Positions 52,326-61,150 of a DNA stretch of 61,327 bases are shown here, piece after piece. Under the pieces are notes generated by a model, which saw only the letters and a program-made list of their open reading frames with translations, did no database searches and had not been told where the DNA came from. The translations under genes and the position numbers were made by a program. The stretch lies in the NCBI GenBank assembly GCA_024281095.1, contig JAMXLJ010000162.1:1-61327 (forward strand), read 5' to 3'. This DNA comes from Acidimicrobiia bacterium (GTDB lineage: Bacteria; Actinomycetota; Acidimicrobiia; IMCC26256; JAMXLJ01). Position 1 is the first letter of the stretch, and every line of letters begins with the position of its first letter.

Positions 52326-52589
52326 CGCGCCGCTCCCCGTCGTTCAGGCCGAAAAGCGACGCTCTGCCCGCGGCATGAGGCGGTTTCGTCCATCCGCATT
52401 CGGGCTCGCACGGGTACGTTGAACGCTGGCCTCACGAGACTGCGTCGCGTTGGCGCGCGCCGTGGGAGTCACGTCACCTGCGCCTGCCGAGGACGTGTCG
52501 CGTTCCCCCGCGCGACACCCTGCGTCGGGGTGTGCGCCGGCTGTGCCCCTGCCCGCAGCCGGCGCACCCCGGCACCCCACGCGACCGGA

Positions 52590-53054
52590 TCAGCCGCCGC
52601 CCGGCACCCGCGAGATCGTCACCTGCGACGCGTCGACGCCGCTCGCGGTGCGCGTGCCCCGCACGTCGACGTGATCCCCGTTCTGGATGTCGGTCACGTT
52701 CACCGCCACGGATCGACAGACAGGTGCGCTGCCGAGGTTGACCGCGACCAGCGGTCGGGTCCTCGTGCTCTCGCGTACCGTGAAGTTGGTGTCGGACCGG
52801 TTCTCGACGACGCCGTTGACGCGGATGTCGCCGGGCGCCGCCGACGTGATCGGGCACGGCCGGCCAGGAGGCGGTGTGACGACCTTCGTGGGTCGTGACG
52901 CGTACTGCTCGTAGCCGATGACGTAACCAAGCCCGACCGCGAGCGCGAAGCCGGCGATCAACAACACGATCTGGCCCGTGGATCGCCGTGGCCCCGCGTG
53001 GTCCGGCGGTCCCGTCGCCGTTTCGGTCACGGACGTGGCTGACTGCTCTGTCAT
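52590..53054 (-). CDS. Membrane-anchored DUF5666-like protein
   Basis: 154 residues. Cytoplasmic N-terminus, one membrane helix (about 26-48), then an extracytoplasmic OB-like small domain: IRVNGVVENRSDTNFTVRE and VNVTDIQNGDHVDVRGTR, which follows the DUF5666 outline. ATG 53054 is preceded by GGGAAGG. It is divergent from the beta-propeller gene and convergent with the PAP2 gene across 264 bases that hold nothing I can identify. Function unknown. Confidence 0.75.
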   Translation of the reverse strand: MTEQSATSVTETATGPPDHAGPRRSTGQIVLLIAGFALAVGLGYVIGYEQYASRPTKVVTPPPGRPCPITSAAPGDIRVNGVVENRSDTNFTVRESTRTRPLVAVNLGSAPVCRSVAVNVTDIQNGDHVDVRGTRTASGVDASQVTISRVPGGG

Positions 53055-53270
53055 CGGCCTTCCCTTGTCGGTGCTCCGCCCCCGGCCTTCGCAGATCGTA
53101 CGTACGGACAAGGGAGTGGGGCCACGCGCGAACGCGTGAAGCGGGGAGTAACCCGGGCGTCCGGGAACTGCATTCGGCGGCTGGTTGCAACTGGAACGCG
53201 CCATGATTAGGGTCCGCGTCGCGCGACGTCGTCGGGGTGCCGGCCCGATGCAGTGCGCGCCGGGGGGAAC

Positions 53271-54566
53271 ATGCGACGTCGCGGCCCGATCGCTCGTGCA
53301 CCGATGGTCCTCGCCATCTTCGCGACGATGGTCGGGCTGACCGCCGTACCGGCCGCGACCGCGGGTGCCGCACGTGACCACGCCGGCCGCTCACGCTCGT
53401 ACTTCGTGTACTGGGACCAGAACGAGGAACAGGACTTCCTCGCCATGCCGTCGGGCCGGCTCGGGCAGCTGATCCCGCCCTACGACCCGAATGGTCAGAT
53501 GTGCATCCTGCCCGACGGTCGCTTCGTGACCGGCTACAACCCGACGCTGCCCTCGCAGCACAACCCGGGCAGCCAACTTCCGCTCATGCAGCCGCCGGTA
53601 GGAGAAGCGCTCTGGGACCGGCACGGGCGCTTCACCGGCACCACGTTGTTCGTGCCGGGACCGTACAAGTTGCCGGGACAAACGGTCGGTGGCGACATTC
53701 CGCCCGACACGAACCGCGGCGCGTTCAACGACAACGGGACCTTCACGGGCTGCGCGGTCGACCGTCACGCGAACGTGTTCGCAGTCGACCTCGGCACCGC
53801 GCAGGGTCAATTTCCGCCGCCCGACGACGGCCGCCTGATCGAGTGGTTCGCCCCGTCCTACAAGACGTTCTGCATCGTCACCGGCCCGACGGCCGGCGGG
53901 GTGGGGCCGCACCACGTCGACGGTACGGGCGGGCTGAATCAGCCCGGCGACCTCACGTTCGACGATCACGGCGATCTCCTCGTCCCCGTAGCCGGGAACG
54001 CGACGGTCGGATTGTTCTCGGGCCGCGTGCTGCGCTTCGACCATACGTCGTTCCCGCGGCGCGCGGACGACTGCGGACCCGACGGTCTGTATCCACGCGA
54101 CAAGCTGCGTTCCTCGGTGTTCGTCCAAGGAAGCCCTGCTTCGCTGCCATTCCCCGAGTCGGTCGCGGCCGACCCGGCGTGTGACTGCTTCGCTGTCGGG
54201 TCGGTGTTCGGCGACCCGGCGGTCGCCTTCTTCGACGAGCAGGGCCATCCGCTGCCGTCGATGGGAACCGTGCACGGCGAGTCGATCACCACGATCGGCC
54301 AGGATCCGAACGGCATCAACCCGTACGGAATCGCCTTCGCTCCCGACGGCACGCTGTACATCGCCGACATCCACATCCACTGCCGGGCGCCGCTCGTCGG
54401 CTGCGGCCCGGCGGCAAACGGCGGACGTGTGATGAAGGTGGTGTACCACGGCGGTGTTCCCGAACCACCGGTCGTGGTCGCGAGCGGTTACAACTTCCCG
54501 ACGAGTGTCACCGTGTGCGATCCGCACCACCGCCGATGCCCCACACCGCGTACGTCCAACGACTGA
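53271..54566 (+). CDS. Secreted beta-propeller (NHL/SMP-30-like) protein
   Basis: 431 residues. Signal peptide with a hydrophobic core at about 13-29 and probable cleavage after AATAGAA. The mature part holds repeated strand-turn units, for example LPDGRFVTGYNPT, DDHGDLLVPVAGN and FAPDGTLYIADIHIHC, as in NHL/SGL propellers. Several Cys occur (CDCFAVG, CRAPLVGCG), so disulfides are likely outside the cell. ATG 53271 follows GGGGGG. Function may be binding or lactonase-like; no catalytic metal site is certain. Confidence 0.8.
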   Translation: MRRRGPIARAPMVLAIFATMVGLTAVPAATAGAARDHAGRSRSYFVYWDQNEEQDFLAMPSGRLGQLIPPYDPNGQMCILPDGRFVTGYNPTLPSQHNPGSQLPLMQPPVGEALWDRHGRFTGTTLFVPGPYKLPGQTVGGDIPPDTNRGAFNDNGTFTGCAVDRHANVFAVDLGTAQGQFPPPDDGRLIEWFAPSYKTFCIVTGPTAGGVGPHHVDGTGGLNQPGDLTFDDHGDLLVPVAGNATVGLFSGRVLRFDHTSFPRRADDCGPDGLYPRDKLRSSVFVQGSPASLPFPESVAADPACDCFAVGSVFGDPAVAFFDEQGHPLPSMGTVHGESITTIGQDPNGINPYGIAFAPDGTLYIADIHIHCRAPLVGCGPAANGGRVMKVVYHGGVPEPPVVVASGYNFPTSVTVCDPHHRRCPTPRTSND

Positions 54567-54572
54567 CGGTGC

Positions 54573-55220
54573 TCAGACGGCGAGGTCGCACGAGCCCTGG
54601 ATGAACCGCTGGGCCATGATGAAGATCCTGTAGTAGTACGGGTCGACGCGCGGCTGGAAATGGTGCACGCCGACCTCACTTTCGAAGCCGCGCCACGCCG
54701 CGGCCGTGATGTCGTACTCCACGCCACGTGCGCCGGCGCGTGACGCGCGTCCCGAGAAGAGCTCGAGCCCGTCGGGAATGGCGAGCTCCACGAGCGCGGT
54801 GAAGACGTCATGGTCGAGCTGGTACTCCTGCACACCGCGCGGTGACGTGACGAAGTACGCCGGGCAGAACTCACGGATGACGACGTCGTTCGCGCGCCGG
54901 TTGACGTCGATCTTGATCCCGAGCGGAATACGCCTCCCGTCGGTGTCGGGCGTGCCGAGCTCTTCGACGAGCTGCGACAACCGCGCGTCGGCGCTCTCCC
55001 CCGACTCCGGATGCCCCGACGCCGTTACGTCGTAGAGTGCACCGCCCGTGCCGGGCGCCGCCGCACGCCGGGCGAACAGCACGTGACCGGGCGGTCGAGG
55101 CCGGATCACCCAGCAATGGACGGCGACATGCCACAGCCCCCGCTTGTGTGCCTCCGTGCGGGTGTCGGTGCCGATCGGCGTCATGTTGTCGTCGCAGATG
55201 TCGATCAGCTCTTCGGCCAC
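54573..55220 (-). CDS. NUDIX-fold protein with degenerate NUDIX box
   Basis: 215 residues of the isopentenyl-diphosphate-isomerase-like NUDIX type. DVTASGHPESGE is normal, but the helix reads SADARLSQLVEELG: the Arg-Glu pair is missing and the distance to the Glu-Glu pair is one residue short. The metal-binding Glu residues EE are still present. It may have weak hydrolase activity, a changed substrate or a binding role. It is convergent with the beta-propeller gene. Confidence 0.8.
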   Translation of the reverse strand: MAEELIDICDDNMTPIGTDTRTEAHKRGLWHVAVHCWVIRPRPPGHVLFARRAAAPGTGGALYDVTASGHPESGESADARLSQLVEELGTPDTDGRRIPLGIKIDVNRRANDVVIREFCPAYFVTSPRGVQEYQLDHDVFTALVELAIPDGLELFSGRASRAGARGVEYDITAAAWRGFESEVGVHHFQPRVDPYYYRIFIMAQRFIQGSCDLAV

Positions 55221-55393
55221 GGCCGGCTCCCATGGTCGATGGCGCGCGCCCGTACGGAAACGCGTCCACCGGCCGGACTACCCATGCCGTTCCGGACGCA
55301 CACGGGCGTGCCGGCGTCGGGCGGTCGCGCGCTGGGTAGGTCGCGGGCATCGGAACCGAGGAGCGGATCAGCGGCGAGCGGGCCGGTCCCGGC

Positions 55394-57784
55394 GTGGGCC
55401 CGCGCCCCGCCCCGGCCCACACGGCGTCGGAGGCGGTTCGCCCTTCAGCCGCACGCGAGGCCGTACCGGCGTGGGTCGACCTCCCCGAGCCCTTGGGTTA
55501 TCGCCTCAAGACATGGCTGCTCGGCCCACCGCTCGCGACCGAGCGGCTCCGCCACGAACGGCTGGGCAAACCGACCGCACTCGCAGTGTTCGCGTCCGAC
55601 AACCTCTCCTCGGTCGCGTACGGCACAGAGGAGATCCTGCGCCATCTCGTGCCGTACGCGGGCGTGGCCGCGTTCGCACTGGTCGTGCCGATCACCTTCG
55701 CCCTCCTCGTCGTGCTCGGCCTGCTCGTGCTCTCGTACCTTCAGACGATCAAGGCGTATCCGTCCGCCGGAGGCGCGTACATCGTCACCCGTGACAACTT
55801 CGGGCTCGTACCCGCGCAGGTCGCGGGTGTGGCGCTGCTGATCGACTACGTGCTCACTGTGGCCGTATCGGTATCAGCAGGCGCAGCCGCGTTAGCGTCG
55901 GCGTACGCGCCGATGCGATCGCAGCTCGTGCCTCTGTCGCTCGGGTTCATCGGCCTGATCGCCTACGGCAACCTGCGTGGAGTACGCGAAGCCGGGCGCC
56001 TCTTCGCGGGACCGACGTATTTCTTCCTGGCGACGATGGCGCTGTTGCTCGTCGTCGGATCGTCCCGGATGCTCTTCGGACATCTGCCGGTCGAGGCCGT
56101 CACCAAGCCCGGGATGATGCGATTCGGCCATCCGGGCAACGGGCTGTTCATGGGCGTCGGACTGTTCGTCGTGTTGCGGGCGTTCGCGTCCGGTGGGGCG
56201 GCCGTGACCGGCGTCGAGGCGATCTCGAACGGCGTCAGCGCGTTCCGCCCACCCGAATGGAAGAACGCCCGCGAGACTCTCGTCATCATGGCGTCGACGC
56301 TCGGCGTCATGTTTCTCGGGCTGTCGGCGTTGACCGCCCGCATGCACGTGGCACCGTTCGAGCGCGGCACCCCGACGGTGCTCTCGCAGGTCGGCCGGCT
56401 CGTGTTCGGGCACTCGGGCCCGGGCCAGCTTCTCTACTACTGCCTGCAAGCCGGGACGATGCTGATCCTGGTTCTCGCCGCGAACACGAGCTTCGCGGAC
56501 TTCCCGAGGCTCGCGAGCTTCCACGCGGCCGATAATTTCCTTCCGCGCCAGCTGACGAAGCGCGGCCACCGGCTCGTCTACTCGAACGGGATCATCTCGC
56601 TCGCCGCGGCCGCTGCGGTCCTCGTCGTGATCACCGGGGCAAAGGTCGACGCGCTCATCCCGCTGTACGCGATCGGCGTGTTCCTCAGCTTCACGCTGTC
56701 ACAGGCAGGGATGGCGCGGCACCACATGAGGCATCGGCAACCGGGCTGGCGTACCGGCTTCGTCATCAACGCCACGGGCGCGCTCATGTCGGGAGCCGTG
56801 GAGGTGATCATCGCCGTCACCAAGTTCAAGCCGAAGGGCACGATCCTGGGCGCGTGGATCGTGGTCGTGCTCGTACCGGTCGCAGTCGCGGGCCTCGTGC
56901 GGCTGCACCGTCGATACGAAGCCGAAGAGGCCGCGTTGCGCGTGGACGCCCCCGACGCCGCCGTCGGGCCGTTGCCTCCGCGACACGTGATCTTCGTCGT
57001 GCTCGAGAGGCTCGACGAGGCGACGGCACGGACGATCCAGTACGCACGCACACTGAGAGCGGACCAGATCCGGGCGCTGCACTTCGAGGTCGACGACGCG
57101 ACGACGCGTCGACTCCGAAACGCGTGGCAGGAGCTCATGCGACAACGGCCGTCGCTCGCGATGCCGCTCGACGTGATCGGCTCCGCCGGTCGCGTGTCCG
57201 ACCGGCAGATCGTCGAGGTGGTCTTGCCACACGTCGCGGACCGCGAGACGGAAGTCACGATGCTGCTGCCGCGTGACGACTCCGGCGGCGTTCTCGAGCG
57301 CATCCGCTTCGGCCGCTTCGCCGCGGCGATCTCGGCGACGGTCTCACTGATCCCCCATTGCAACCTCTGCGTCGTCCCCTACGACGCGCGCTCCGACGGC
57401 GACCACGGTTTCACGGCACCATCGGCGCAATCCGCGGACACCGGTGACGGCTCCCGGCGCTCGCGCCGCCGCGCCCGCTCGACCGACACGGCACGGCTGA
57501 TTCCGTACGTCGCACCGATCGCGTCGGTCCGGCTCCGCGAGCGAGTGCGCATCGCGGGTCGGGTGGAAGCAGTGCGGGTTCGTGCGCGTGCCGGCACGCC
57601 GACGCTCGAGTGCATCCTTCAGGACGGCACCGGCAGGATCACGGTCGTCTTCCTCGGTCGCCGCACGGTCCCGGGTATCGACGTGGGCGCCCGGCTCGTC
57701 GTCGAAGGAACGGTCGGCGAGTACCACGGCCGTCTCGCCATCCTGAACCCGCAGTACGAGATCCTCGGAGAGGAAGCACCGTGA
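55394..57784 (+). CDS. APC-superfamily permease fused to C-terminal OB-fold domain
   Basis: 796 residues. An APC amino-acid-permease-like domain (about residues 40-520; twelve helices; HERLGKPTALAVFASDNLSSVAYGTEEIL and YPSAGGAYIVTRDNFG) is followed by a cytosolic domain (about 540-660; FVVLERLDEATARTIQYARTL) and, after a basic linker, an OB-fold (about 700-796; ECILQDGTGRITVVFLGRRTVPGI, GRLAILNPQYEI). The OB part resembles small actinobacterial nucleic-acid-binding OB proteins. The start is GTG and uncertain. A permease-OB fusion is unusual. The substrate is unknown. Confidence 0.88.
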   Translation: MGPRPAPAHTASEAVRPSAAREAVPAWVDLPEPLGYRLKTWLLGPPLATERLRHERLGKPTALAVFASDNLSSVAYGTEEILRHLVPYAGVAAFALVVPITFALLVVLGLLVLSYLQTIKAYPSAGGAYIVTRDNFGLVPAQVAGVALLIDYVLTVAVSVSAGAAALASAYAPMRSQLVPLSLGFIGLIAYGNLRGVREAGRLFAGPTYFFLATMALLLVVGSSRMLFGHLPVEAVTKPGMMRFGHPGNGLFMGVGLFVVLRAFASGGAAVTGVEAISNGVSAFRPPEWKNARETLVIMASTLGVMFLGLSALTARMHVAPFERGTPTVLSQVGRLVFGHSGPGQLLYYCLQAGTMLILVLAANTSFADFPRLASFHAADNFLPRQLTKRGHRLVYSNGIISLAAAAAVLVVITGAKVDALIPLYAIGVFLSFTLSQAGMARHHMRHRQPGWRTGFVINATGALMSGAVEVIIAVTKFKPKGTILGAWIVVVLVPVAVAGLVRLHRRYEAEEAALRVDAPDAAVGPLPPRHVIFVVLERLDEATARTIQYARTLRADQIRALHFEVDDATTRRLRNAWQELMRQRPSLAMPLDVIGSAGRVSDRQIVEVVLPHVADRETEVTMLLPRDDSGGVLERIRFGRFAAAISATVSLIPHCNLCVVPYDARSDGDHGFTAPSAQSADTGDGSRRSRRRARSTDTARLIPYVAPIASVRLRERVRIAGRVEAVRVRARAGTPTLECILQDGTGRITVVFLGRRTVPGIDVGARLVVEGTVGEYHGRLAILNPQYEILGEEAP

Positions 57785-58344
57785 CGAAACGCCGCGTGCG
57801 GCTTCCCGGGATTCGCGCCGCCCGTTCCCATACGGTGTCGGCCGACGAGCTCGCGTCGCTGCTCGCGCAGTCGGCGTTGCCGCGGCATGTCGTACTCGTG
57901 CTCGTGCAACGACTCGACCGCAGCGTCACGCGTGCGGTGCGGTACGCGCGAAGCCTGCATCCCGACGTCACCCGCGGCCTTCACGTGGTCGTCGACCCCG
58001 TCGATGCGACGCGCGTCGTGCGCGAATGGCAGGAGACCGGGTTGTCACATCTCGTGCTCGAGGTGCGTGACGCGCCGGACCGTCGCATCGACCGGGCCGT
58101 GCTGACGGCCGCGTTCGAGGAGCTCGACGGGCGGACCCATGTGAGCATCGTGGTACCGCGGCGCCTCTGGCGGCCGCGGTGGTGGGCCCTCCTTGCCCAC
58201 GACCGAAGCGCCGCATGGCTCGTGCGCGCCGTCACTCACCTGCACGTTCGCCATCTCACGGTCACGGTGGTCCCCGTCGCGATCGACGACGTCGATCGCC
58301 CAGCCGACGCGTCGGTGGAATCACCGGAGGCGGCACCGGCCTGA
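57781..58344 (+). CDS. Free-standing copy of the permease cytosolic domain
   Basis: 187 residues. RHVVLVLVQRLDRSVTRAVRYARSL closely follows the permease RHVIFVVLERLDEATARTIQYARTL, and the match continues through GLHVVVD, WQETG, RIDRAVL and VSIVVPRR (permease: LHFEVDD, WQELM, RQIVEVVL, VTMLLPRD). So it is a paralogue of the cytosolic part without membrane helices. GTG 57781 overlaps the permease stop by four bases. It may compete with or bind the permease domain. No known name is assigned. Confidence 0.78.
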   Translation: MTKRRVRLPGIRAARSHTVSADELASLLAQSALPRHVVLVLVQRLDRSVTRAVRYARSLHPDVTRGLHVVVDPVDATRVVREWQETGLSHLVLEVRDAPDRRIDRAVLTAAFEELDGRTHVSIVVPRRLWRPRWWALLAHDRSAAWLVRAVTHLHVRHLTVTVVPVAIDDVDRPADASVESPEAAPA

Positions 58345-58528
58345 GCGCGCATGCGCGCGACCGCTTCACCGCCGGTCGATTCCCGTTCAACGTCCGGGCC
58401 ATACGGCCACGCTTGTGCTTCGTCTCCTGGATTTCGCGAAGATTCCCTCAGTGCGGCGAGGGCGGATGCCGATACCCGACCAATCCGGTCATTCACGCGG
58501 CTCGAGCGCGCCCATGCAGGGAGGCATC

Positions 58529-59653
58529 ATGCGAACCAGGATCGGTAGCGTCGTACGGCGGCCACGGCTGGCGGTCATGCTCGTCGCCGCGTTGGCGATG
58601 GTTGCATCGGGATGCGCCATGGGAGGGCGCGTCAACAGCGGCACGCCGGGTGTCTCCCCTGCCGGAAAGCCACCGGTCTACGTCCACTACTACCTGTGGT
58701 GGACGCCGCAACACTGGAGCGACAAGCTCGGCCCGTCCTACCCGACGAACGCGAACCCGTTGCCGCTGCCTGGAAGCCTCGGTGCAGGCGGGTGCAGCGC
58801 GTCGGTGAACTACTCCGGTGCGACGATCACCGACGTTCCTTCCGACGGGCTGTACGACCAGAACGATCCCGCAACACTCGACCGGCACATCGCGACTGCG
58901 GCCGGCGCCGGCATCCGCGGCTTCGTCGTGTCATGGCAGGGTACGGGCAGCGCGACACAGACGCCTTCATCGTCCGGATACAACCAGCGTCTCGATCTGC
59001 TCGTGAGCCGCGTGAACGCCTACAACGCTACGCATGCCGCGCACTTCAATCTCGCGCTCGGCCTGTCGGTTTTCGGCAACTACAGCCGGCCGTCGTCGGC
59101 GGTGCTCGGTGACCTCTCGTATTTCGCCGCGCGCTACGGGTCCGACCCTGCGTTCGAGAACCAGTTCTCGTCGAAGCCATTGGTGATGATGCTCGCGAGC
59201 CGCAAGTACACCGGCACGCAAGTCGCGGACGCCGGCAACGCGTTCGGCAGCAAGCTCTTCTTGATCAGTGACGACACGAACACAACGTGGTCGGCGCAAC
59301 AGCAGTACGTCTCCGGAGCGAGCTGGTACTGGTCTTCCCAAAACCCGTACAACAACCCGCAGTCCGGCTCACAGGTCGCCGATCTCGGCAATCAGGTGCA
59401 CGCGGCGCACAAGCTCTGGTTCGCGCCCTTCGCACCGGGCTTCAACACCCAGCTCACCGGCGGCTCCGCGTGCACGCCGCGGAACGGGACCACGACGTTG
59501 TCCAAGGTGTGGTCGATGAACCAGCAGAGCCGGCCCGACGCCTGGTTCGGCATCAGCTGGAACGAGTTCGTCGAGAACACCTACCTGCAGCCGTCGAAGG
59601 CCTACGGCAGCCAGGAGCTGGACGCACTGCGCCAGCTCATCGCCGCCCAGTAG
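58529..59653 (+). CDS. GH99-like secreted lipoprotein
   Basis: 374 residues. Lipoprotein signal peptide with lipobox ASGC near residues 26-29. The mature domain opens PVYVHYYLWWTPQHW, with GIRGFVVSWQGTG and WFGISWNEFVENTYLQP, which is the outline of the glycoside hydrolase 99/71-like group (endo-mannanase-like). The Glu in SWNEF may be catalytic, but this was not confirmed by alignment. ATG 58529 follows GGGAGG by four bases. It is followed by a strong hairpin. Confidence 0.75.
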   Translation: MRTRIGSVVRRPRLAVMLVAALAMVASGCAMGGRVNSGTPGVSPAGKPPVYVHYYLWWTPQHWSDKLGPSYPTNANPLPLPGSLGAGGCSASVNYSGATITDVPSDGLYDQNDPATLDRHIATAAGAGIRGFVVSWQGTGSATQTPSSSGYNQRLDLLVSRVNAYNATHAAHFNLALGLSVFGNYSRPSSAVLGDLSYFAARYGSDPAFENQFSSKPLVMMLASRKYTGTQVADAGNAFGSKLFLISDDTNTTWSAQQQYVSGASWYWSSQNPYNNPQSGSQVADLGNQVHAAHKLWFAPFAPGFNTQLTGGSACTPRNGTTTLSKVWSMNQQSRPDAWFGISWNEFVENTYLQPSKAYGSQELDALRQLIAAQ

Positions 59654-59671
59654 CCGAGCCGCATTCGGCAG

Positions 59672-59722
59672 CACTCCGGCGTCGTTCACCGCTGTTCTCA
59701 GTGCGTGAACGACGCCGGAGTG
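59672..59722. terminator. Perfect 18-bp inverted repeat
   Basis: CACTCCGGCGTCGTTCAC (59672-59689) and GTGAACGACGCCGGAGTG (59705-59722) are exact reverse complements, separated by 15 bases. It lies 18 bases after the GH99-like stop codon. Position fits a transcription terminator; there is no clear T-run after the stem, so it may depend on Rho or act as an RNA-stabilising hairpin. It could also be a protein-binding site. Confidence 0.7.
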
Positions 59723-60102
59723 GCTGAACGTGCGCGATCCCATGGTCACGCGGTGTGAAGCGGTGTCACACTTCCGTCCAGCCGGCCGGCTCGGGGGTGA
59801 ACCGGACGGCGAGGGCGGGGGTTGTCGAGCCCAGTGGCGCGCCTCGGGGTTTGGGCGCAGGTCCCGGGGTGCGAGACGCCCTCGCCCTCTTGCGCGGGCC
59901 CACGACGACGGGCAGGGCGGCGCCGTTCGTCCTGGATGCGCGAATCACCCCCGGCAGGGTTGGCGGAGGCCGGGGGCGACTCGGGTGCGTTTCGTGGTCT
60001 CGTGCCGCCGTCGTGCACGGCGACACCCAGAGGTCTTCCCAAACCGGCGCCGAACCGAACACCACCGCCGTGGACGGCGTCCGGGGAGTTTTGACCCGCA
60101 GG
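59723..60102. other. 380-base stretch without a confident gene
   Basis: Between the hairpin and the SGNH-hydrolase end. Short open frames on both strands are Arg/Pro-rich and show no family. The DNA is GC-rich with several short CGGGG/CCCCG runs. I see no RNA gene here. It may be a decayed gene or spacer. Confidence 0.5.
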
Positions 60103-60966
60103 TCAGAAGCCGTGCTGGTGCATGGCCGTCAACAGGATCTTCGCCGTCGCCTCCATGCCGGCTCCGTTCGGATGGATCGGCGCGGCCGGGTTCACCGGCA
60201 CGACGGGCTCGACCCATCGCACGGTCGGCAGCTGGCATGCGTCGCGTCCGATGCTCGGTGTGTACGTGTCGACGTAGACCGCGCCGTTCGCCCCCGCGAC
60301 GGTCTGCAGCATGCTGTTCAGTCGCTTCTCGGTGTCACGGAGGTACGGCACGTCGCCATCGGTGATCGGCATCTGCGGCCAACATCCCGTGCCGCTGTCC
60401 GGAAGGATGTCGAGGTAGCCGAGCAGGAAGATCGTGGCGTGCGGGGAACGCGCGTGAATGCCCTGCAGCACCGCCTGAACCTTCGGCGCGGTGTTCGTGA
60501 TCAGCTCGGCGAGCGTGTCGTGGCCGTTCTTCACGTAGCGGTCCTGGCACGGGGTGCCGGAGTTGACGGGGCTCGAGCAGTTCTCGGCGACGCTGACGAA
60601 TCCGATGTCGTTCCCACCGATCGTCAGGCTGACTGCGTCGGTGTGCGGGCCGAGCGCATCGAACTGGGGCGGGTTCGAGCCGCCCTGCACGCTCTGCGGG
60701 CTCGTCATGTCAGTCGTCGTCGCGCCGCTGCAGCTCACGTCGCGGAGCACGGCACCGTCGAGCGACGCCGCCACGAGGTGCGGGTAGTTGTGGTCCGAGC
60801 GCAGGCAGCCCGACGGATTCGTCTGCTGCACCGGGATCACAGGCCCAGCGGTGTACGAATCGCCGAGCGCGACGTAGTTCACACAGCCGCACGCCGCCAC
60901 CGCCAGCACGACGACGACGACGGTGCGCAGCGCACGGCGCCCGATCGCGTGTGCCCAACTGCCCAT
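60103..60966 (-). CDS. SGNH/GDSL-family secreted lipoprotein esterase
   Basis: 287 residues. Signal sequence with a lipobox-like AACGC near 24-28, directly followed by the active-site block YVALGDSYTAG (S37). GGND is the N/D oxyanion block, and the catalytic His is in IHPNGAGM. The Asp three residues before the His, usual in SGNH enzymes (DxxH), is replaced by Ala, so it may use a Ser-His dyad, as some Streptomyces esterases do. ATG 60966 follows AGGGGGG. Extracytoplasmic esterase/lipase role; possibly a client of the LMF-like system, which is speculative. Confidence 0.88.
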   Translation of the reverse strand: MGSWAHAIGRRALRTVVVVVLAVAACGCVNYVALGDSYTAGPVIPVQQTNPSGCLRSDHNYPHLVAASLDGAVLRDVSCSGATTTDMTSPQSVQGGSNPPQFDALGPHTDAVSLTIGGNDIGFVSVAENCSSPVNSGTPCQDRYVKNGHDTLAELITNTAPKVQAVLQGIHARSPHATIFLLGYLDILPDSGTGCWPQMPITDGDVPYLRDTEKRLNSMLQTVAGANGAVYVDTYTPSIGRDACQLPTVRWVEPVVPVNPAAPIHPNGAGMEATAKILLTAMHQHGF

Positions 60967-61150
60967 CGGTCCCCCCTGGCCCAGCCGTCGACGGCCAGTG
61001 TTCCCCGCACGCACGGGCTTCGTACCAGCGAACCTGCCGCGCGAGCCGCTTCGGCCGGGCTTTGCTGAATGCGCGAACAGGTTGATTCAGGATCGGTTCA
61101 GTGCCGCCGTTCGACCATGGGCTCCCCTGACACCCCTGAAGGAGCCACGC

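Noticed and set aside
58345-58358. 14-base palindrome GCGCGCATGCGCGC after the small cytosolic-domain gene
   Set aside because: Alternating GC sequence is frequent here and gives no loop for a terminator; no further evidence.
59746-60042. Small minus-strand ORF of 98 codons beside the hairpin
   Set aside because: Arg/Pro-rich with no family features and overlapping equally open frames on the other strand.
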